From: Candidatus Melainabacteria bacterium
GTDB taxonomy: Bacteria; Actinomycetota; Actinomycetes; Mycobacteriales; Pseudonocardiaceae
Direction: 5' to 3'
Length of the DNA stretch: 8,450 nucleotides
Assembly: GCA_903970565.1 (NCBI GenBank)
Contig: CAJCJE010000158.1
Location: 1-8,450 of the forward strand
This document shows, piece after piece, positions 5,826 through 8,450 of this stretch. A program made the position numbers and the translations under genes. The first letter of the stretch is position 1, and every line of letters begins with the position of its first letter. The notes beneath the pieces were generated by a model that searched no databases, was not told the origin of the DNA, and was given only the letters and a program-made list of their open reading frames with translations.

Positions 5826-7019
5826 GTGCGGGTGTTCGCCGCTCGACCGCAGCTGATCAGGGTGCTCAACGAGCAGCTGCTGCTCGACCACCTCCGGCGG
5901 CACGGGCCGTGCAGCCGGACGGAACTGGTCCGGGTGTCCGGCCTGTCGAAATCCACCGTTTCCGCCGCTATGTCCACTGTGGAACGGTCTGGGCTGGTTC
6001 GCGCGGCCGGTCACCGACGCGGCGCGCCGGGGCCGGCCGCGCAGCTCTACGAGATCACCCCGGACGCGGGTTTCGTGCTCGCGCTGGATGTCGGCCGCCA
6101 GTTCCTCCGTGGCGCGCTGGCCGACCTCTCCGGCGCGGTGCTGGCGCGGGAGACCAGCCGCTCCCGCGCCACCACCGGCTCCGGCCGGGTCACGGAGCTG
6201 GTCGACCTGGCCGACCGGCTCACCGGGGCGGCCGGCATCGACCGGACGCGGGTCACCCAGACCGTGCTGGGCAGTCCCGGTGTCTACGACCGCAGGGCCG
6301 ACGCCGTCGCGCTGACCGGTGGCCTGACCGGCTGGGACCAGCCGGGTCTGCCGGCCCTGCTGCGCGCGGCCTTCGGCACCGAGGTGATCGTGGAGAACGA
6401 CGTGGACGCCGCCGCGCTCGCCGAACAGGCGCACGGCCACGGCCGGCAGGTGGGCAGTTTCGCGTTCGTCACCGTGGGCACCGGGATCGGCATGGGCCTG
6501 GTGCTGGACGGCCGGCTGCACCGGGGCGCGCACGGCACCGCCGGCGAGATCGCGTTCCTCCCGCTGGCCGTCGACCCCGTCCTGGACGAGCAGGAGACGC
6601 GGCGGCGCGGCAGCCTCGAAGCGGCGGTGTCCTCGGCCGCGGTGACCAGGGCCGCCCGACGGGCCGGGATGCGCGGCGCGGTGTCCGCGCGCCGGGTGTT
6701 CGCCGCGGCGGCGCGCGGTGACACCCGCGCCGGCGCGGTCGTCGCGGCCGAGGCCGCTCTGGTGGCGACGGCGATCCGCACGGTCGTGCTCGTCACCGAC
6801 CCGGAACTCGTCGTCCTGGGCGGCGGGATCGGTCAGGCCCCCGGTTTCGTCGACCTGGTCACCGCGCGGTTGGCCGAGCAGGCCCCGAACGTTCCGCCGG
6901 TGAAGGTCAGCGCCCTGGGTTCGGACGCGGTGGTCAACGGCTGTCTGGCCGCCGGCCTGGACCGGGCGTGGGAGCTGCTCACCGCCGCCGTCCCCCGCCC
7001 CCAGCTCGCCCTGGAGTGA
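5826..7019 (+). CDS. ROK-family transcriptional regulator lacking the zinc motif
   Basis: A 397-residue regulator, probably a sugar-responsive repressor of the divergent transporter operon and of itself. The N-terminal winged helix-turn-helix spans about 10-62 (LLLDHLRRHGPCSRTELVRVSGLSKSTVS, given here only as a region; SGLSKSTVS is the recognition part at 38-46). The ROK sugar-kinase-like domain starts near 84 with LALDVG. It keeps VIVENDVDAAALAE (187-200), VTVGTGIGMGLVLDG (215-229), HRGAHGTAGEIAF (232-244) and VVLGGGIG (329-336). The ROK zinc cluster CxCGxxGC is absent: the matching stretch reads DEQETRRRGSLE (254-265). The GEIGH histidine is also replaced by phenylalanine (GEIAF). I have seen this zinc-free form in other actinobacterial ROK regulators, so it need not be inactive. 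DVGR in place of the kinase DxGGT argues against a glucokinase. The gene ends 14 bp from the convergent second ROK gene. Confidence 0.93.
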   Translation: MRVFAARPQLIRVLNEQLLLDHLRRHGPCSRTELVRVSGLSKSTVSAAMSTVERSGLVRAAGHRRGAPGPAAQLYEITPDAGFVLALDVGRQFLRGALADLSGAVLARETSRSRATTGSGRVTELVDLADRLTGAAGIDRTRVTQTVLGSPGVYDRRADAVALTGGLTGWDQPGLPALLRAAFGTEVIVENDVDAAALAEQAHGHGRQVGSFAFVTVGTGIGMGLVLDGRLHRGAHGTAGEIAFLPLAVDPVLDEQETRRRGSLEAAVSSAAVTRAARRAGMRGAVSARRVFAAAARGDTRAGAVVAAEAALVATAIRTVVLVTDPELVVLGGGIGQAPGFVDLVTARLAEQAPNVPPVKVSALGSDAVVNGCLAAGLDRAWELLTAAVPRPQLALE

Positions 7020-7033
7020 GGGGTCGCGGGCGC
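7020..7033. other. Convergent gap between two ROK genes
   Basis: Only 14 bp separate the two stop codons. The best inverted repeat nearby is a 4-bp pair (GGTC 7022-7025 with GACC 7037-7040), too weak to call a terminator. The transcripts may therefore overlap at their 3' ends. Confidence 0.5.
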
Positions 7034-8113
7034 TCAGACCGGTTCGGCGTAGAAGTCGGCCAGTACCTCGGTGGCGGCGCCGATCGCGACGATGTCCTGG
7101 CCGAGGTCGTCGATGTCCACCTGGATGCGCTGCCAGCGCGGCAGCGGCAGCAGCGCGGCCAACTGGGTGCGCGCCTCGTCCCGGTACAGCTCCGGCGCGG
7201 CCAGGACCGCGCGGCCGGCCAGCACGATCCGTTCCAGGTCCAGCAGCTGGACCAGGTCGGCCAGGCCGATGCCGAGCAGTCGGGCCGCGCTGCGCTGGTC
7301 GGGCGCGGTGTTGTGCAGCAGTTCCAGGCAGCCGCGCCGGCCGCACAGGCAGAACGGCCCGTCGTGGGCCAGGGTGGTGTGGCCGAACTCCCCGGCGTTG
7401 GTCCGAGGCCCCCGGTAGACGGTGTTGGCGATGAGCAGCCCCGCCCCCAGCCCGGTCCCGACGAACACCACGGCCGTGGCCACCTCGGTCTCGGCCCGCC
7501 ACAGGTAGGCGAACGCGGCGGCGTTGGTGTCCTTGTCCAGCACCACCGGCAGGCCGACCGTCTCGGCCAGCAGCGCCCGCAGCGGCACCGCGTCCCAGCC
7601 GGCCAGTCCGGTCGCGCCGAGCACCATCCCGCTGCGGTGATCCAGCGGTCCCAGCGCGCCCACTCCGACGCCCAGCACCAGGGACCGGTCCACGCCCGCG
7701 CACAACCGCGCGACGCACTCCCCGATCGCCGAGACCGCGCGCGCCGGGGTGAACCCGGAGGGCAGCGGCCGGGTCACCGTCGCGGTGGGCACGCCGAGCA
7801 GGTCGGTGCGCACCGCGCGCACCTCGTCGCGCTCCAGCTGCACCCCCAGCGCATAGCGGGCGGCGGGCCTGATCATCAGCCGGGTGCGCGGTTTGCCCAC
7901 CCCACTGGCCGGCTCGCGGAACTCGTCCAGCAACCCCGCCCGGATCAGCTCGGGCACGATCTTGGACACTGCTTGTTGGGTCAGTCCGCTGCGCGCGGCC
8001 AGCTCGATCCGGCTCAGGCCGCCGGCCCGCCGGATCGAGGTCAGCAGGAGAGCCAGGTTGTGCCGCCGCACGCCACGCAGATTGACCCCGAGTTCCACCA
8101 CGACCACGATCAT
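7034..8113 (-). CDS. ROK-family transcriptional regulator with intact zinc motif, compact C-terminal half
   Basis: A 359-residue ROK regulator, probably controlling itself and the divergent oxidoreductase gene. The winged helix-turn-helix lies at about 15-65 (RRHNLALLL, SRIELAARSGLT, QQAVSKIV). The sugar-binding domain has VVLDKDTNAAAFA (190-202), VVFVGTGLGAGL (215-226), GEFGH (241-245) and the zinc cluster CLCGRRGC (255-262) followed by LE. The early DxGGT kinase phosphate motif is missing (LGVQLERDEV), so this is a regulator and not a kinase. From GCLE to the late IVLAG segment (296-300) there are about 35 residues, whereas the first ROK protein has about 64 there. A helical segment of roughly 30 residues is therefore lacking. 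I chose the ATG at 8113. A TTG at 8137 would put the start inside the operator, and GTG at 8119 is possible. Confidence 0.93.
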   Translation of the reverse strand: MIVVVVELGVNLRGVRRHNLALLLTSIRRAGGLSRIELAARSGLTQQAVSKIVPELIRAGLLDEFREPASGVGKPRTRLMIRPAARYALGVQLERDEVRAVRTDLLGVPTATVTRPLPSGFTPARAVSAIGECVARLCAGVDRSLVLGVGVGALGPLDHRSGMVLGATGLAGWDAVPLRALLAETVGLPVVLDKDTNAAAFAYLWRAETEVATAVVFVGTGLGAGLLIANTVYRGPRTNAGEFGHTTLAHDGPFCLCGRRGCLELLHNTAPDQRSAARLLGIGLADLVQLLDLERIVLAGRAVLAAPELYRDEARTQLAALLPLPRWQRIQVDIDDLGQDIVAIGAATEVLADFYAEPV

Positions 8114-8122
8114 GCCCACCGC

Positions 8123-8151
8123 TGGCCAATTAATCAACAGTGTTGTTTAAT
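8123..8151 (+). promoter_or_regulatory. Possible promoter for a leaderless oxidoreductase transcript
   Basis: TTTAAT (8146-8151) could be a -10 box, with TGGCCA (8123-8128) as a weak -35 (four of six matches to TTGACA) at 17-bp spacing. The -10 ends 6 nt before the ATG at 8158. This is the geometry of leaderless actinobacterial mRNAs starting at the A of the start codon. It agrees with the lack of any SD before that ATG. The second base of the -10 is T rather than the preferred A. Confidence 0.4.
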
Positions 8152-8152
8152 T
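8128..8152. promoter_or_regulatory. Near-perfect 25-bp palindrome, probable ROK operator
   Basis: Arms AATTAATCAACA (8128-8139) and TGTTGTTTAATT (8141-8152) flank a single central G. Eleven of twelve pairs match; the only mismatch is 8134/8146. It fills most of the 44-bp gap between the divergent ROK and oxidoreductase starts and would overlap promoters on both sides. The long A/T-rich arms resemble operators of XylR/NagC-type ROK repressors in general shape. Binding by the adjacent ROK protein is inferred. Confidence 0.75.
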
Positions 8153-8157
8153 CGGTC

Positions 8158-8450
8158 ATGACGTCATTCACGGTCGGCATCCTCGGCTACGGCATCGGCG
8201 GTCAGCGCTTCCACGTCCCCCTGGTCGAGGCGACGCCCGGCCTGACGGTCGGCATGATCGTCACCGGCAACCCGGAGCGGGCCGCGCGGGCCCGAGCGGC
8301 CTGCCCCGCCGCCGCGATCGCGCCCAGCGCCGAGGAACTGTTCGTCCGCGCGGCCGAGTTGGACCTGGTCGTGGTGAGCACGCCCAACCGCACCCACGTG
8401 CCGCTGGCGCTGCGCGCGATCGAGGCCGGCATCCCGGTCCTGGTGGACAA
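8158..8450 (+). CDS. Gfo/Idh/MocA-family oxidoreductase (partial, 3' end off window)
   Basis: The first 97 residues of an NAD(P)-dependent dehydrogenase. VGILGYGIGGQRFHVP starts the Rossmann fold, with the GxGxxG glycines at 10, 12 and 15. STPNRTHVPLALRAIEAG (74-91) followed by IPVLVDK matches the family block that precedes the catalytic EKP-type lysine, here apparently V-D-K at the window edge. Family members oxidise or reduce sugars, inositols and related polyols, so it fits a carbohydrate locus. The substrate cannot be told from this part. The ATG at 8158 has no SD, and the gap to the divergent ROK gene is 44 bp. Confidence 0.92.
   Translation, partial: MTSFTVGILGYGIGGQRFHVPLVEATPGLTVGMIVTGNPERAARARAACPAAAIAPSAEELFVRAAELDLVVVSTPNRTHVPLALRAIEAGIPVLVD

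Noticed and set aside
7016..7040. Bidirectional terminator between the convergent ROK genes
   Set aside because: Only 4-bp pairings are available and there is no T-run on either strand.
5742..8129. A 795-codon open frame on the minus strand running across both ROK genes
   Set aside because: It is antisense to the first ROK gene and in another frame of the second. Its composition (Arg, Gly, Ala, Pro repeats) is typical of GC-rich shadow frames, while both ROK proteins have clear domain motifs.
8114..8137. TTG start adding eight residues to the second ROK protein
   Set aside because: It lies within the left arm of the palindrome, has no SD, and the added residues have no family counterpart.

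Overview
The window is GC-rich (well above 60 percent by eye). It has GTG starts, strong Shine-Dalgarno sites and a possible leaderless transcript, which suggests an actinomycete, perhaps of the Pseudonocardiales; the order is a guess. No mobile element, tRNA, rRNA, CRISPR array or phage feature was seen.

Region 1 (1-5522, all minus strand) is a five-gene ABC importer of the peptide/opine/nickel (Dpp/Opp) architecture. Transcription order is a family-5 solute-binding lipoprotein (5522-3864), two permeases (3759-2779 and 2775-1804), and two ATPases (1826-834, and 841 running off the left edge). From the first permease on, the genes are 3 bp apart or overlap by 23 and 8 bp, so they form one translationally coupled unit. 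Details of the ATPases and the flanking ROK regulators point to an oligosaccharide substrate rather than a peptide; this is inference.

Region 2 (5523-5825) is the divergent control region. It holds a 29-bp imperfect palindrome (5736-5764) that looks like a ROK operator. Between it and the binding-protein gene lies a long leader of about 210 nt with a perfect 15-bp palindrome, a 7-bp hairpin and a possible 53-codon leader ORF.

Region 3 (5826-8113) holds two ROK-family transcription factors arranged tail to tail with 14 bp between them. The first (plus strand) is divergent from the transporter and lacks the ROK zinc cysteines. The second (minus strand) keeps the zinc motif but has a shortened C-terminal half.

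Region 4 (8114-8450) begins with a 44-bp gap containing a near-perfect 25-bp palindrome, followed by the start of a Gfo/Idh/MocA-type oxidoreductase that runs off the right edge. The likely logic is that each ROK protein senses a sugar or sugar phosphate and controls the gene(s) it diverges from: one the importer, the other the sugar-modifying oxidoreductase. The locus looks like a carbohydrate uptake and catabolism cluster. I do not see evidence for a wholly new kind of system; the most interesting parts are the two operators, the transporter leader and the contrasting pair of ROK proteins.
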